A stretch of 21,088 nt of DNA from JAQUPP01 sp041649955 (GCA_041649955.1 JBAZMD010000014.1:1-21088), one strand, 5' to 3'; counted from the first letter of the stretch, positions 1 through 9,011 are shown. Notes: a model not told the origin generated them from the sequence alone. Made by a program: numbers and translations.

Positions 1-537
1 ACCAGCGTATTGAATGATAGTTCCATCTGGGTGAGTTGAAGAAGTTTCAATCATTGTTCCCAATGGATAGGTAAATTTAGTAAGTAAATCATCAGGTACC
101 CAGGTAACCTTTACCCAGTTTGCATCCTTAAATAAGGCCTGATAAATATCAGCTGATTTTACCGGTCTTAATTTAGAATCTTCAATATAGTAAACGGCTT
201 CCTTGGCATAACCTTGTAATCCAACACCAATACCGCGGAAGAGTGAACCGTCGCGGAAAGGCATGGCATTACCATCGGTATAAGCAGCTAATTCTGAAGC
301 GCTAACTGTTTTAACGCTTGAGTAATCGGCTGGATAACCCCAAGAAAGATAGACATTAGCATGTGGAAAAACGCGTTTTGTCGCACCCGCGATATAATAG
401 ACAGCTGAACTTCCGGCAGCTTTTACTAAATCGCCATCAGCGATATAAGTAGTAGCATTGACTGGAAGACCGCCCATTGTCCAGACGAGTGTCAATACGG
501 TTGTCCCGATTGCAATAGCTTTTTTAAGTTTATTCAT
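1..537 (-). CDS. Repeat-type secreted surface protein, C-terminus outside the window
   Basis: The reading frame is open from ATG (535-537) to the window edge, giving 179 residues and no stop. The N-terminus is a signal peptide: MNKLKK, a hydrophobic stretch (residues 7-22), then a small-residue region ending near VNA. The mature part contains diverged repeats built on 'DGxLVK...AVYYI....KRxFP...xYxSWG' (about residues 34-70), 'AVYYIEDSKLRPV...' (about 115-160), and a third start, 'HPDGTIIQY', at the edge. This repeat style is common in large cell-surface proteins of CPR bacteria; that is family knowledge, not a search. A CGAGG ribosome binding site (549-553) lies 11 nt before the start, one of very few in this window. 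The sigma/anti-sigma pair upstream on the same strand could control it, which is inference. Exact function is unknown. Confidence 0.75.
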   Translation of the reverse strand, partial: MNKLKKAIAIGTTVLTLVWTMGGLPVNATTYIADGDLVKAAGSSAVYYIAGATKRVFPHANVYLSWGYPADYSSVKTVSASELAAYTDGNAMPFRDGSLFRGIGVGLQGYAKEAVYYIEDSKLRPVKSADIYQALFKDANWVKVTWVPDDLLTKFTYPLGTMIETSSTHPDGTIIQYAG

Positions 538-581
538 TTTAATTTAAACCTCGTTAATTAATAAGCAGCGATTTCGGACTA

Positions 582-610
582 AATATAAATTTAATCCTTC
601 AACTACTTAA
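582..610 (-). promoter_or_regulatory. Candidate sigma-70 promoter for the surface protein
   Basis: On the minus strand TTAAGT (605-610) is followed after 17 nt by TATATT (582-587). Transcription would start about 35-40 nt before the ATG and include the CGAGG ribosome binding site. Both boxes are imperfect in an AT-rich region, so chance is possible. Confidence 0.35.
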
Positions 611-618
611 TTTAAGAT

Positions 619-745
619 AATATCCCGTCATATTTTCTAAAATTTTAGTTTTAGAAAAAAGACTCGACCTTTTTAATTCCTGCCTTTTGGGCAGGGATCA
701 ACTGATCCAAGATTTCGACGTCTTAAAAATCAGTTGAGGGATATT
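619..745. other. Multi-branched structured element
   Basis: An 8-bp closing helix AATATCCC (619-626) / GGGATATT (738-745) encloses several arms. These are a perfect 10-bp hairpin TTTTCTAAAA (633-642) / TTTTAGAAAA (649-658), a GC-rich hairpin CCTGCC (679-684) / GGCAGG (690-695), and a 9-bp stem TCAACTGAT (698-706) / ATCAGTTGA (729-737) directly abutting the closing helix. An alternative small hairpin GGATCA/TGATCC (695-708) competes with the last arm. The element lies between the end of the DUF5667-like gene and the surface-protein gene. It may be a 3' UTR structure, a small RNA or a palindromic repeat. No clear U-tract follows on either strand. Confidence 0.5.
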
Positions 746-779
746 TTATTTTAGTTTATTAATGTTCTAATTTATTTTT

Positions 780-1652
780 TTACTTTTCGCGAATCATCGG
801 CGTCACTTTGAATTTTCCTGTTCTCTCAACATCAATTTTAAAATCAGTTTTTTGTTCTGATTTTTTGACAGATGTTTTATTCAAACTGCCTAAAGATCCG
901 CCGGCATTTTTAATAATCGGCGCTGTATTTATTTTTTGTTCAACAGGAATTTGCGACGGAGTGGAAGTGGTTTGGTCAGAAGTAATATTATTCTGGGAAG
1001 AATTTTGAGTTATTTTTTCCGCATTGCTGATTTTTTCCAAAGCCGTGACTAAATTATTTTCTTCCAAGAGATTTTTTGTTTCTTCCAAAAGTTTTTTCAA
1101 ATCATCTGATTGAATCACTTTAAATATTTCTTGTCCGTCTTCAATCGGCAAAGCGCCTTCATCGGCAATCAAATCTTCTACCTTGTCGCTGACCGGATTT
1201 TGAGCGCTTATTTCATTTTTCAAAATTTTTAAATCGCTATTGAAGTTTGCCACTAATTTATTAAGTTCGGGCGTAGATATTTCACCTTTTTCTATCTTAT
1301 CAGCCAAAGTTCTGGCTTCGGATAAACGATTGGCCAAAATTTCCGCCTTTAAAACCGTTTTTTGCGACTTGTCTAAAATCAAGGCCATACGCACTTTTTC
1401 CGAAGCGCGTTTAACCGAATATAATAAATCACCGGGAATAGTGTTTTTTGAAGCAAAAACAGTACCAAATCCGGTGATAAAAATAAACAGCAAAACCAGC
1501 ACACTCACAGCTGCTGGCTTAAAATAAAACACTTGGTTTTGACTAGGAAAAGTTTCCTTATAGTAAGATAAAAGCATTTTTTTGCTTTCCTTCGCCATAG
1601 TCCTAGAAGGCTTAATCACGTTATAATTTTGGATTAAATCTTTGAGTTCCAT
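780..1652 (-). CDS. DUF5667-like membrane protein, probable anti-sigma factor
   Basis: 290 residues: a cytoplasmic N-terminal part (1-45), one transmembrane helix (about 47-68), then an extracytoplasmic region. The motif 'ASKNTIPGDLLYSVKRASEKV' (from residue 67, here split as ASKNTIPGD and LLYSVKRASEKV) right after the helix is the hallmark of DUF5667 proteins. A helical segment (about 90-215) and a low-complexity Ser/Thr/Asn/Gln/Lys tail follow. The ATG at 1650-1652 fits the domain start; no Shine-Dalgarno is visible. The gene follows the sigma-factor gene by 72 nt on the same strand, the usual order for ECF sigma and its membrane regulator. That it binds the sigma factor is inference: no zinc-binding ZAS motif (HxxxCxxC) is present in the N-terminus. 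Confidence 0.7.
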   Translation of the reverse strand: MELKDLIQNYNVIKPSRTMAKESKKMLLSYYKETFPSQNQVFYFKPAAVSVLVLLFIFITGFGTVFASKNTIPGDLLYSVKRASEKVRMALILDKSQKTVLKAEILANRLSEARTLADKIEKGEISTPELNKLVANFNSDLKILKNEISAQNPVSDKVEDLIADEGALPIEDGQEIFKVIQSDDLKKLLEETKNLLEENNLVTALEKISNAEKITQNSSQNNITSDQTTSTPSQIPVEQKINTAPIIKNAGGSLGSLNKTSVKKSEQKTDFKIDVERTGKFKVTPMIREK

Positions 1653-1703
1653 AGTTTTGTAATTACACTATATAAGACGTGGAATCCGGAAATTTGTGAC
1701 ACT

Positions 1704-1723
1704 TGCCCTGAGCTTGTCGAAGG
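1704..1723. repeat. Candidate dispersed repeat motif after the sigma gene
   Basis: The segment reads TGCCCTGAGCTTGTCGAAGG and begins 1 nt beyond the stop codon of the sigma gene. I recognise CCTTCGACAAGCTCAGG-type strings as frequent intergenic repeats in environmental bacterial assemblies; this is recollection, not a search. There is only one copy in this window. Confidence 0.35.
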
Positions 1724-1724
1724 A

Positions 1725-2267
1725 CTATTTCGCCTCCTTATCTTTTAAAATTTCTTTCAATTTATCCAATCCCCGATGCGCTCTTTGCCTGACATTACTT
1801 TCCTTCTCGCCGATAATTTCGGCAATTTCCTTAAAAGAGAGTCCTTGAAAAAAATGAAACTCAACCACCTCCCGATATTCGGGTTTTAACAAAGATAAAT
1901 ATTTTTTAATGTTGTCAATGGCCATTTTTTGGTCCAATTGTTTTTCGGTTTCTTGCGGCGCGGCGATTTCAATCGCTTCATCAAGCGAAAGATCGTTTTG
2001 TCTTGTCCGATAAAAATCAATAATTAAATTTCTGGCGATTTTAAAAAGAAAGGCCTGGAAATTTTCAATTTCGCCTTCCTCTTTTAGATAATTAAAAATT
2101 TTAAGAAAAGTTTCATTGGTCAAATCATTTGCCTTTTCTTCGTCGGATACTTTAAAATAAATAAAACGGTAAATTTTATCCCGATATAAATCGTAAAATT
2201 TGGTAAAAGCGAATTCTCTGCCGCTTTTGACCTGATGAATGAGGATTTTTTCGGTAATCCTTAACAT
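1725..2267 (-). CDS. RNA polymerase sigma factor, ECF-like sigma-70 family
   Basis: 180 residues, the usual length for an ECF sigma. Region 2 covers about residues 15-85 ('FTKFYDLYRDKIYRFIYFK', then 'EKANDLTNETFLKIF', the core-binding and -10 recognition helices). A charged linker follows. Region 4 covers about 125-176 with a helix-turn-helix: 'LSFKEIAEIIGEKESNVRQR' is the -35 recognition helix. The start ATG (2265-2267) has no Shine-Dalgarno. A short inverted repeat GTATT-AA-AATAC (2271-2282) lies just upstream. The DUF5667-like gene follows. Likely targets include the neighbouring surface protein, which is inference. Confidence 0.9.
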   Translation of the reverse strand: MLRITEKILIHQVKSGREFAFTKFYDLYRDKIYRFIYFKVSDEEKANDLTNETFLKIFNYLKEEGEIENFQAFLFKIARNLIIDFYRTRQNDLSLDEAIEIAAPQETEKQLDQKMAIDNIKKYLSLLKPEYREVVEFHFFQGLSFKEIAEIIGEKESNVRQRAHRGLDKLKEILKDKEAK

Positions 2268-2295
2268 AATGTATTAAAATACTAGCAAAAATGAC

Positions 2296-2422
2296 AAAAA
2301 AAGCAAGCCCCCACACCAAACTTATCATTAATCTTACGAATAAGAAAGTATAAAGGCGCAAAGCCGCTTCGCTTTCATACCTCTTTATAATAAAAGTCTT
2401 ATTTTGAGTTTGGTGTGGGGGC
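2296..2422 (-). terminator. Long stem-loop with T-tract, terminator-like
   Basis: GCCCCCACACCAAACT (2307-2322) and AGTTTGGTGTGGGGGC (2407-2422) form a perfect 16-bp helix. Further stems continue it inward: AATAAGA (2339-2345) / TCTTATT (2397-2403), TATAAA (2349-2354) / TTTATA (2384-2389), AAAGC (2360-2364) / GCTTT (2371-2375). On the minus strand the helix is followed after 4 nt by seven T (2296-2302). It would end transcripts of the HtrA-like gene before the sigma gene. The 84-nt branched loop is much larger than in ordinary terminators, so it may also be a palindromic repeat. Confidence 0.55.
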
Positions 2423-2469
2423 AAGGGCTCCCAAAATAACTTAAATTTACTTGTTTTCTATATTATTAA

Positions 2470-3768
2470 TTATGGCTGCTGAGAAACAGTCGCTTTAATG
2501 ATTTTTTCTTCTCCGGCGCGCAAAACAGTCAATTCCACCGCGTCACCGGGATTTTTCTGCTGAATTAAATAAGTCAAATTCTGATCTTTATTTAAGCTTA
2601 TCCCGTCTACTTTTACGATAATATCAGCGTTATTAATGCCTGCTTTTTGGGCCGGACTGGAAACAACCGGAGAGCCGAAAACAATCGCTCCATTGGTTAA
2701 ATCCTTAAAAAGCGAACTGGAGATACCGGGCGCTTCTTCTATGCGCAAATAATCAATACCCAAATAAGACCGTTTGATTTTTTTATCCTTTAAAACCTGG
2801 TCAATTAAATTTTTAAACTGCCAAGAAGGAATAATTTTTTCTTGAGATATCAGTCCGACTTCAGCGCCGTCCAATCCAAAAATCACTCCACCAGGAAAAA
2901 GACTCGGGGAAATCTGAGAATCTAATAATAGATAATCGTCAAATTTATCGGTAGAATGGACTAAATCTTCCGTTTTATTGATATTTTTAAAATGCGGATT
3001 GCTGATTTCCGTAAAATTGATTTTATTGAATTTATCCCAAACAATAACCTGCTCCCCTGCCTTAATTTCCTCGGCCAAAGCAAATTTCACCACCCCCAAA
3101 TTTTGGGCGGTAATTTTTATAAAACTTATGCCAGTTAAGGAATCTTTTAAAATTTCTTCAACAGGATAAATTTTATTTTCAGCGTCAACGGCTACATATT
3201 TTTGTTTTTCGTCCAAATCTCCCCCGCTGGCCAGCCAGCCGTCGCTGGTAACAATCAAGCCGAGCGATTTAACCTGCCAGGGCGCGTAAATTTGATCCAA
3301 AAACGACAACTTGGCCTTGCTTGAGGTTTCTTTAGCCGGGAAAATCCTGACCATTTTCAAAGATAAATCATTAACCAAAGAAGCGGCTCTGGCATCGCTG
3401 GTTACGGTAACTTTTTTTTCAGTAACCAAGGTTACTTCGTGAGTGGGAAAATATTTAGTCAAACTTATTTCTTTCAAAAAAGGAATCCTGATCGTCTGGC
3501 GGGTTAAAACAAAAAGGCTGCCGCCAATGCCGGAAGCCAAACCAAAAATTATGGCTAAAATAACAGCCAACAACACCCAGCCCCGAGGAGCGGTCAGCGG
3601 TTTTTGGAAATTATTAAAAGATTGATCGTTATAAAATTTTTGCACGCCATCTTTTAATTCTTCCTGACGCTCTTTTTTTATTTCATCTCTCATACTTTTT
3701 TTTACATCAACTGATTCTTTTGTGTCTATTTCGTCAACAATGACGATTCTTTGTTTTTCTTTACCCAT
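2470..3768 (-). CDS. Membrane-anchored HtrA/DegP-like protein with PDZ domain, catalytic triad lost
   Basis: 432 residues: a charged N-terminus (1-60), one transmembrane helix (about 64-88), a trypsin-like HtrA fold (about 125-325) and a C-terminal PDZ domain (about 333-428, 'SYLGIDY' to 'VLRAGEEKIIKATV'). By hand alignment all three catalytic positions are changed. The His of 'TNNHV' is Asp184 in 'GWLASGGDL'. The Asp of 'DPRSDIAL' is Gly213 in 'DSLTGISF'. The Ser of 'GNSGGP' is Pro292 in 'LFPGGV'. It is therefore probably a non-proteolytic scaffold or binding protein at the outer face of the membrane. The start at 3766-3768 lies inside the end of the preceding membrane-protein gene (43-nt overlap), suggesting translational coupling. 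Confidence 0.8.
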   Translation of the reverse strand: MGKEKQRIVIVDEIDTKESVDVKKSMRDEIKKERQEELKDGVQKFYNDQSFNNFQKPLTAPRGWVLLAVILAIIFGLASGIGGSLFVLTRQTIRIPFLKEISLTKYFPTHEVTLVTEKKVTVTSDARAASLVNDLSLKMVRIFPAKETSSKAKLSFLDQIYAPWQVKSLGLIVTSDGWLASGGDLDEKQKYVAVDAENKIYPVEEILKDSLTGISFIKITAQNLGVVKFALAEEIKAGEQVIVWDKFNKINFTEISNPHFKNINKTEDLVHSTDKFDDYLLLDSQISPSLFPGGVIFGLDGAEVGLISQEKIIPSWQFKNLIDQVLKDKKIKRSYLGIDYLRIEEAPGISSSLFKDLTNGAIVFGSPVVSSPAQKAGINNADIIVKVDGISLNKDQNLTYLIQQKNPGDAVELTVLRAGEEKIIKATVSQQP

Positions 3769-4424
3769 AGATTGATAATTATACTAAATAAAATTGAAAT
3801 AATCAAGGCATTTAAATAATAAGTAAACGGCAAAAAATTAATCGCCAAATAAATTTCACCTAGAACCAAACTGATAATGCTTAAAAATATTATTGAATCT
3901 TTTGTTATTTCTTGAGAATTAATCCAAAAAAAATAAAAATTAAGCCAAAATAACAAAAGAGAGGCTGCAATTGCCGTTAAATACAGTTTAAATCCCAATG
4001 GATTTTGGCTGAAACAAGCGCTTAAACTGACCAAAAAACAATAAGCGATAAAAAAATTAAACCAAGCGGCTGAATTTTTTAAAATATGAGGACGAGAAAG
4101 CCGCGGCTGATAAAATAACCGATAAATATTCAGAATAAAATAACTGAAAACAGCGGCAGTGATAAAAATAAAAATAAACCGCAAGATTGAATTGGTTAAA
4201 AAAAGAAACAGCCCTAATGACCCGGAAATCATTAAAATTAATTGGATAAAAAACGGCCAATAAATTTTAAAATAATCTTTGATTAAAAAAAATCCGGCCG
4301 TGAGAGCCGAAACTAAAATTAAACCATAACCAATAACGGTTTTCAATGCAGTCGGATGATAAAGTATGGCCCCCAAGACCAAAATAACAAAAAGCGGCAA
4401 ATAAAGATAAAATTTAAAATTCAT
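3726..4424 (-). CDS. Multi-pass membrane protein of unknown function
   Basis: 232 residues from the ATG at 4422-4424. An in-frame TTG two codons earlier, abutting the previous stop, is the less likely start. The protein is almost wholly hydrophobic, with about seven to eight predicted membrane helices separated by short basic or aromatic loops and a basic tail ('WVKKNKESSLLTK'). No known family motif is recognised. It sits between a small conserved protein (6-nt gap) and the HtrA-like protein (43-nt overlap), so the three are co-translated and may act together in the envelope; that is inference. Confidence 0.7.
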   Translation of the reverse strand: MNFKFYLYLPLFVILVLGAILYHPTALKTVIGYGLILVSALTAGFFLIKDYFKIYWPFFIQLILMISGSLGLFLFLTNSILRFIFIFITAAVFSYFILNIYRLFYQPRLSRPHILKNSAAWFNFFIAYCFLVSLSACFSQNPLGFKLYLTAIAASLLLFWLNFYFFWINSQEITKDSIIFLSIISLVLGEIYLAINFLPFTYYLNALIISILFSIIINLWVKKNKESSLLTK

Positions 4425-4430
4425 AATCAA

Positions 4431-4781
4431 TTAGTTAAAACCCATGCTTTCGGGATTGATTTCTTCCCATTCATCATTTGAATTAATTTTAAAAATTTTA
4501 AGCTGAGAAGTTTGTTCAGTATCGGAATAAATAAAATCAATAGCCGACTTGCTGCCGATTCTTTTAGTATGGAGCACTTTTTTATCAATTACTTTCGGAC
4601 GAGAAGTTTTTTCCAGCTTGATTCTGCCCAAAGGACTTTTAAATTCAACTGATTCTCTTTTGCCTAAAACTATTTGTCCGGTTGAAGTTTCCGCCACGGT
4701 AAATTCTTCTTCGTATCGCTTATCAATACCAAATTTCTCCTCCACTTTATAAATTAAATTTTCCCATTTTTCCGCATTCAT
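4431..4781 (-). CDS. Small conserved-type hypothetical protein (116 aa)
   Basis: 116 residues, soluble, rich in Glu and Lys, without signal peptide or membrane helix. The N-terminus 'WENLIYKVEEKFGI' is amphipathic. The middle ('STGQIVLGKRESVEFKSPLGRIKLEKTSRPKVIDKKVL') looks like beta strands, and the C-terminus is acidic. No family is recognised beyond resemblance to short proteins seen in CPR genomes. It is the first gene of the run with the membrane protein and HtrA-like genes. A TATAAT (4786-4791, minus) ends only 4 nt before the ATG (4779-4781), which would make the message leaderless if it is the real -10 box; no good -35 is seen. Confidence 0.65.
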   Translation of the reverse strand: MNAEKWENLIYKVEEKFGIDKRYEEEFTVAETSTGQIVLGKRESVEFKSPLGRIKLEKTSRPKVIDKKVLHTKRIGSKSAIDFIYSDTEQTSQLKIFKINSNDEWEEINPESMGFN

Positions 4782-4813
4782 ATAGATTATATTTTATCTT
4801 TTTATAGGGAGAT

Positions 4814-4968
4814 ATCCTCGTCCTAATTTTGCAAATATTCTCTGGGCAAGTCACTCGCCCCGCTTAAGTGGGGCTCGGGGCTATTCGCCCACTGCCTTGC
4901 GAGAGCAAATATTCTTTTATTATATATTACTTCCCCTTCCTATACAATAGGCAAAATTAGGAGAGGAT
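4814..4968. repeat. 155-nt long stem-loop element
   Basis: An 18-bp helix with one bulged G (4820) pairs 4814-4832 with 4951-4968. Inside are a second stem (CTCT 4840-4843 / AGAG 4902-4905 and GCAAG 4846-4850 / CTTGC 4896-4900) and a hairpin GCCCCGC-TTAA-GTGGGGC (4857-4874). An 11-nt direct repeat GCAAATATTCT occurs at 4831-4841 and 4905-4915. The element fills the gap between the queH stop and the 116-aa gene. It lacks a T-tract on either strand, so it is not a standard terminator. It could be a MITE-like palindromic repeat or a structured leader RNA. Confidence 0.6.
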
Positions 4969-4998
4969 GCTCTTTTCTGTAACCGCAAAATTTGCGCC

Positions 4999-6689
<1,691 letters not shown>

Positions 6690-6691
6690 AA

Positions 6692-7957
6692 TTATTTTTT
6701 TATCTCGTAATATTTTCTTCCTTTTAATTCTTTGGGTAAATATTCTTGTTTGGAATTCGGAAAATTATGCGAATATTCATAATCTTTTCCATAGCCCATT
6801 TCTTTCATTAATTGAGTCGGGGCGTTTCTCAAATGAAGCGGCACTGGTAAATTTAAATATTTTTGAACATCTTCTTTGGCTGCCAAAAGTCCCTTATAAG
6901 AAGCGTTTGATTTCGGAGCCGTAGCCAAATAAGTGACCGCTTGGGCTAAATTAAGCTGCGCTTCCGGCAAACCGATAATTTCAACTGCTTTAAACGCGGC
7001 AATGGCGATTAAAAGCGCCATCGGGTCTCGATTAGTAATATCTTCCGAAGCAAAAATCACCATTCTGCGGGCGATAAATTTCGGGTCTTCACCGGCTTCA
7101 AGCATTCTGGCCAGCCAATATAAAGCCGCGTCCGGATCAGAACCGCGCATTGATTTTATAAAAGCGGAAATAACATTATAATGCTCATCGCCGGCTTTAT
7201 CATAGGATAAAGCTTTGTATTGCAGAGCCTGTTCTATAATGGATAAACTAAGGTGATGAACTTTATCAGAATCTGAAACGGAAATTCTGGCAGCGCTTTC
7301 CAAAGCGTTTAAGGGATTGCGGGCGTCGCCGTTTGAAGATTGAATCAATAAATCCAAAGCCGGTTTGGCTATTTTAATTTTTAATTTTCCCAATCCCCTT
7401 TTTTTGTCCGAAAGCGCTTTTTTAATAATCAAACCGATATTTTCCTGCGAGAGCGGATTAAAAATAAAAACCCGGCAGCGGGATAAAAGCGGCGAAATAA
7501 CTTCAAAAGAAGGATTTTCAGTCGTCGCGCCGATTAAAATAATTTCTCCGGATTCAACAAAAGGCAAAAAAATCGCCTGTTGGGCTTTATTGAAACGATG
7601 TATTTCGTCAACAAATAAAATCGTCTTTTTACCGCAAGATCTTTTCGCGACTCTGGCTTTTTCCAAAACTTTTCTGATATCGGCTGTTTTTTGCTCCACG
7701 GCTGAATACTGAATAAAATCCGCGCCGGTGGTTAATGCAATAATGCCGGCCAAAGTGGTTTTGCCGGAACCGGGCGGGCCCCAAAAAATCATTGAAGGCA
7801 CTTCATCCTGCTCAATTAACCGTCGTAAAATTTTTTCCGAACCGACTAAATTTTCTTGGCCTACCAATTCGTCTAATGTTTTAGGCCTCATTCGTTCAGC
7901 CAAAGGTTTTAATCCTTCATTTGTTTCTGAAAATAATGTAATATCTTCTTCTAACAT
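6692..7957 (-). CDS. rarA: Replication-associated recombination protein A (RarA/MgsA, AAA+ ATPase)
   Basis: 421 residues, normal for the RarA/WRNIP1 family, clamp-loader-like ATPases acting at stalled replication forks. In order: 'PLAERMRPKTLDELVGQ' near the N-terminus, Walker A 'GPPGSGKTT' (about 60-68), Walker B 'ILFVDEIHRFNKAQQ', sensor 1 'GATTENPSF', the arginine-finger region 'SPLLSRC', and the C-terminal tetramer domain with 'YKALSYDKAGDEHYN' and 'SAFIKSMRGSDPDAALYWLARML'. All catalytic motifs are intact. It is the first gene of the rarA-MFS-queH operon. The start codon is preceded by CTACTGGAT, closely like the pilB start region. An inverted repeat AACTTTGA/TCAAAGTT lies at 7970-8002. 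Confidence 0.95.
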   Translation of the reverse strand: MLEEDITLFSETNEGLKPLAERMRPKTLDELVGQENLVGSEKILRRLIEQDEVPSMIFWGPPGSGKTTLAGIIALTTGADFIQYSAVEQKTADIRKVLEKARVAKRSCGKKTILFVDEIHRFNKAQQAIFLPFVESGEIILIGATTENPSFEVISPLLSRCRVFIFNPLSQENIGLIIKKALSDKKRGLGKLKIKIAKPALDLLIQSSNGDARNPLNALESAARISVSDSDKVHHLSLSIIEQALQYKALSYDKAGDEHYNVISAFIKSMRGSDPDAALYWLARMLEAGEDPKFIARRMVIFASEDITNRDPMALLIAIAAFKAVEIIGLPEAQLNLAQAVTYLATAPKSNASYKGLLAAKEDVQKYLNLPVPLHLRNAPTQLMKEMGYGKDYEYSHNFPNSKQEYLPKELKGRKYYEIKK

Positions 7958-8222
7958 ATCCAGTAGTAGAACTTTGACAATTTTGGAAAAATCATCAAAG
8001 TTTTAAATATTAATTAAATTATTTATCTTGAAAACTATTGTTTGCCTTATGAATTTTTGTCCGACCAAAATTAAACAAAATTAAGTTGTTAAACAATGGA
8101 TTTAACGCGCAATATAGTGTATGCCAAGTAAAACTTTTTAAGCTATGGGAGGACAAGTCAAAGTCCACTACTGGACATAATCTTATAATAGCATATTTTA
8201 AGTTTTTGTCCAAAATTTATAG
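7958..8222. other. Intergenic region with inverted repeat upstream of rarA
   Basis: No convincing gene lies between rarA and the tRNA-Pro promoter. The clearest structure is AACTTTGA (7970-7977) / TCAAAGTT (7995-8002), a perfect 8-bp inverted repeat with a 17-nt spacer, 13 nt before the rarA ATG. It is a possible operator or leader hairpin. GTCCA-CTAC-TGGAC (8159-8172) is a second small palindrome. No clear promoter for rarA was found. A 64-codon minus-strand frame (8019-8213) shows no protein-like features. Confidence 0.4.
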
Positions 8223-8250
8223 TTTACAATTTTAAAATTTAGGTTATAAT
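8223..8250 (+). promoter_or_regulatory. Sigma-70 promoter of tRNA-Pro
   Basis: TTTACA (8223-8228), a 16-nt spacer, and a consensus TATAAT (8245-8250). The predicted start is about 8257, six nt before the tRNA. This is the best promoter match in the window and would also serve the DUF6580-like gene. Confidence 0.75.
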
Positions 8251-8262
8251 TAATTTAATTGT

Positions 8263-8337
8263 CGGGCTGTAGTGGACCGGTACCACGCTTGGTTCGGGAC
8301 CAAGAGACAGAGGGTTCAATTCCCTCCAGCCCGACCA
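8263..8337 (+). tRNA. tRNA-Pro (anticodon CGG)
   Basis: A complete cloverleaf. The acceptor is CGGGCTG (8263-8269) / CAGCCCG (8327-8333). The anticodon stem CTTGG/CCAAG encloses the loop TTCGGGA with anticodon CGG at 8295-8297. The T-arm is GAGGG-TTCAATT-CCCTC. The discriminator is A and the CCA end is encoded (8335-8337). The C1-G72 pair is the known identity feature of bacterial tRNA-Pro. Confidence 0.96.
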
Positions 8338-8364
8338 ATAAAAATAATTTTTAAAACATTTTAT

Positions 8365-8892
8365 ATGATTTACTATTTGTTAATTTTATTAGGTATTTTG
8401 ACTCGTTTTTTACCCCATCCGGCGAATTTTACGGCAATAGGAGCAATAGCTCTTTTTAGCGGTTATTATCTAAAAAATAAAAAAATGGCGATAATAATAC
8501 CCTTGGTTATTATGTTTTTAAGCGATTGGCGAATCGGACTTTACCAATGGCAACTTATGGCCAGCGTTTATTTATCTTTTGTAATTGTGGTTTTTCTAGG
8601 CATCCTTATCCGAGAAAAAAAATGGTTTTTCTCTTTACCAATGAGTTTATTTGGAACTATTATTTTCTTTTTGGTAACGAATTGGGCAGTTTGGCAATTT
8701 ACCAACTGGTATCCGCACAATTTTCCGGGCCTAATATCCTGCTATCTCGCCGGTTTGCCATTTATTAAAAACAGTTTTGCCGGTGATTTGACATATACTT
8801 TTAGTTTATTTGCACTAACTGAATTAATAATATTTTGGGTAAAAACGAAAAAATCTAAAATAAGTTATATTTTAGTGGGTAACAAATCTTAA
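8365..8892 (+). CDS. DUF6580-like integral membrane protein
   Basis: 175 residues from the ATG at 8365; the longer frame reaching back to 8272 would read through tRNA-Pro and is rejected. Family-like features are 'ILTRFLPHPANFTAIGAIALFSGYYL' (split here as ILTRFLPHPANFTAIG and AIALFSGYYL), 'FLSDWRIG', 'FLVTNWAVW', 'YPHNFPGLISCYLAGLPFIKNS' (YPHNFPGL, CYLAGLPF) and 'GDLTYTFSLF'. About five to six membrane helices are expected. The fold resembles S-components of ECF-type vitamin transporters, but the substrate is unknown. It begins 27 nt after the tRNA CCA end and must share its transcript. A strong hairpin follows the stop. Confidence 0.75.
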   Translation: MIYYLLILLGILTRFLPHPANFTAIGAIALFSGYYLKNKKMAIIIPLVIMFLSDWRIGLYQWQLMASVYLSFVIVVFLGILIREKKWFFSLPMSLFGTIIFFLVTNWAVWQFTNWYPHNFPGLISCYLAGLPFIKNSFAGDLTYTFSLFALTELIIFWVKTKKSKISYILVGNKS

Positions 8893-8914
8893 TTTTAGCG
8901 TCGCCGTCTATAAT

Positions 8915-8945
8915 AAAATAGAGTCCTGAACAAGGACTCTATTTT
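8915..8945. terminator. Bidirectional intrinsic terminator
   Basis: AAAATAGAGTCCT (8915-8927) / AGGACTCTATTTT (8933-8945) is a perfect 13-bp stem with a GAACA loop. It is flanked by A/T tracts suitable on both strands. It lies between the convergent DUF6580-like and Nudix genes. Confidence 0.85.
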
Positions 8946-8966
8946 ATATATTATTTTATCATGAAC

Positions 8967-9003
8967 CACTAAAGAATTCACGATGACCCTGTACCCTTTA
9001 GTG
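8967..9003. other. Second hairpin between convergent genes
   Basis: CACTAAAG (8967-8974) / CTTTAGTG (8996-9003) is a perfect 8-bp stem with a 21-nt loop. An alternative pairing ACCCT/AGGGT overlaps it. It may be a backup terminator for the minus-strand operon; no long T-tract follows. Confidence 0.35.
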
Positions 9004-9011
9004 ATATAGGG

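Noticed and set aside
2176..2424. 82-codon minus-strand frame covering the long hairpin and the sigma gene start
   Set aside because: It overlaps the sigma gene in another frame and is largely the reading of the palindromic stem (2307-2422).
8019..8213. 64-codon minus-strand frame between rarA and tRNA-Pro
   Set aside because: No domain, no start signal, no coding-like composition; probably chance.
8272..8364. Upstream extension of the DUF6580-like gene
   Set aside because: It would translate most of tRNA-Pro; the ATG at 8365 starts the family-like sequence.
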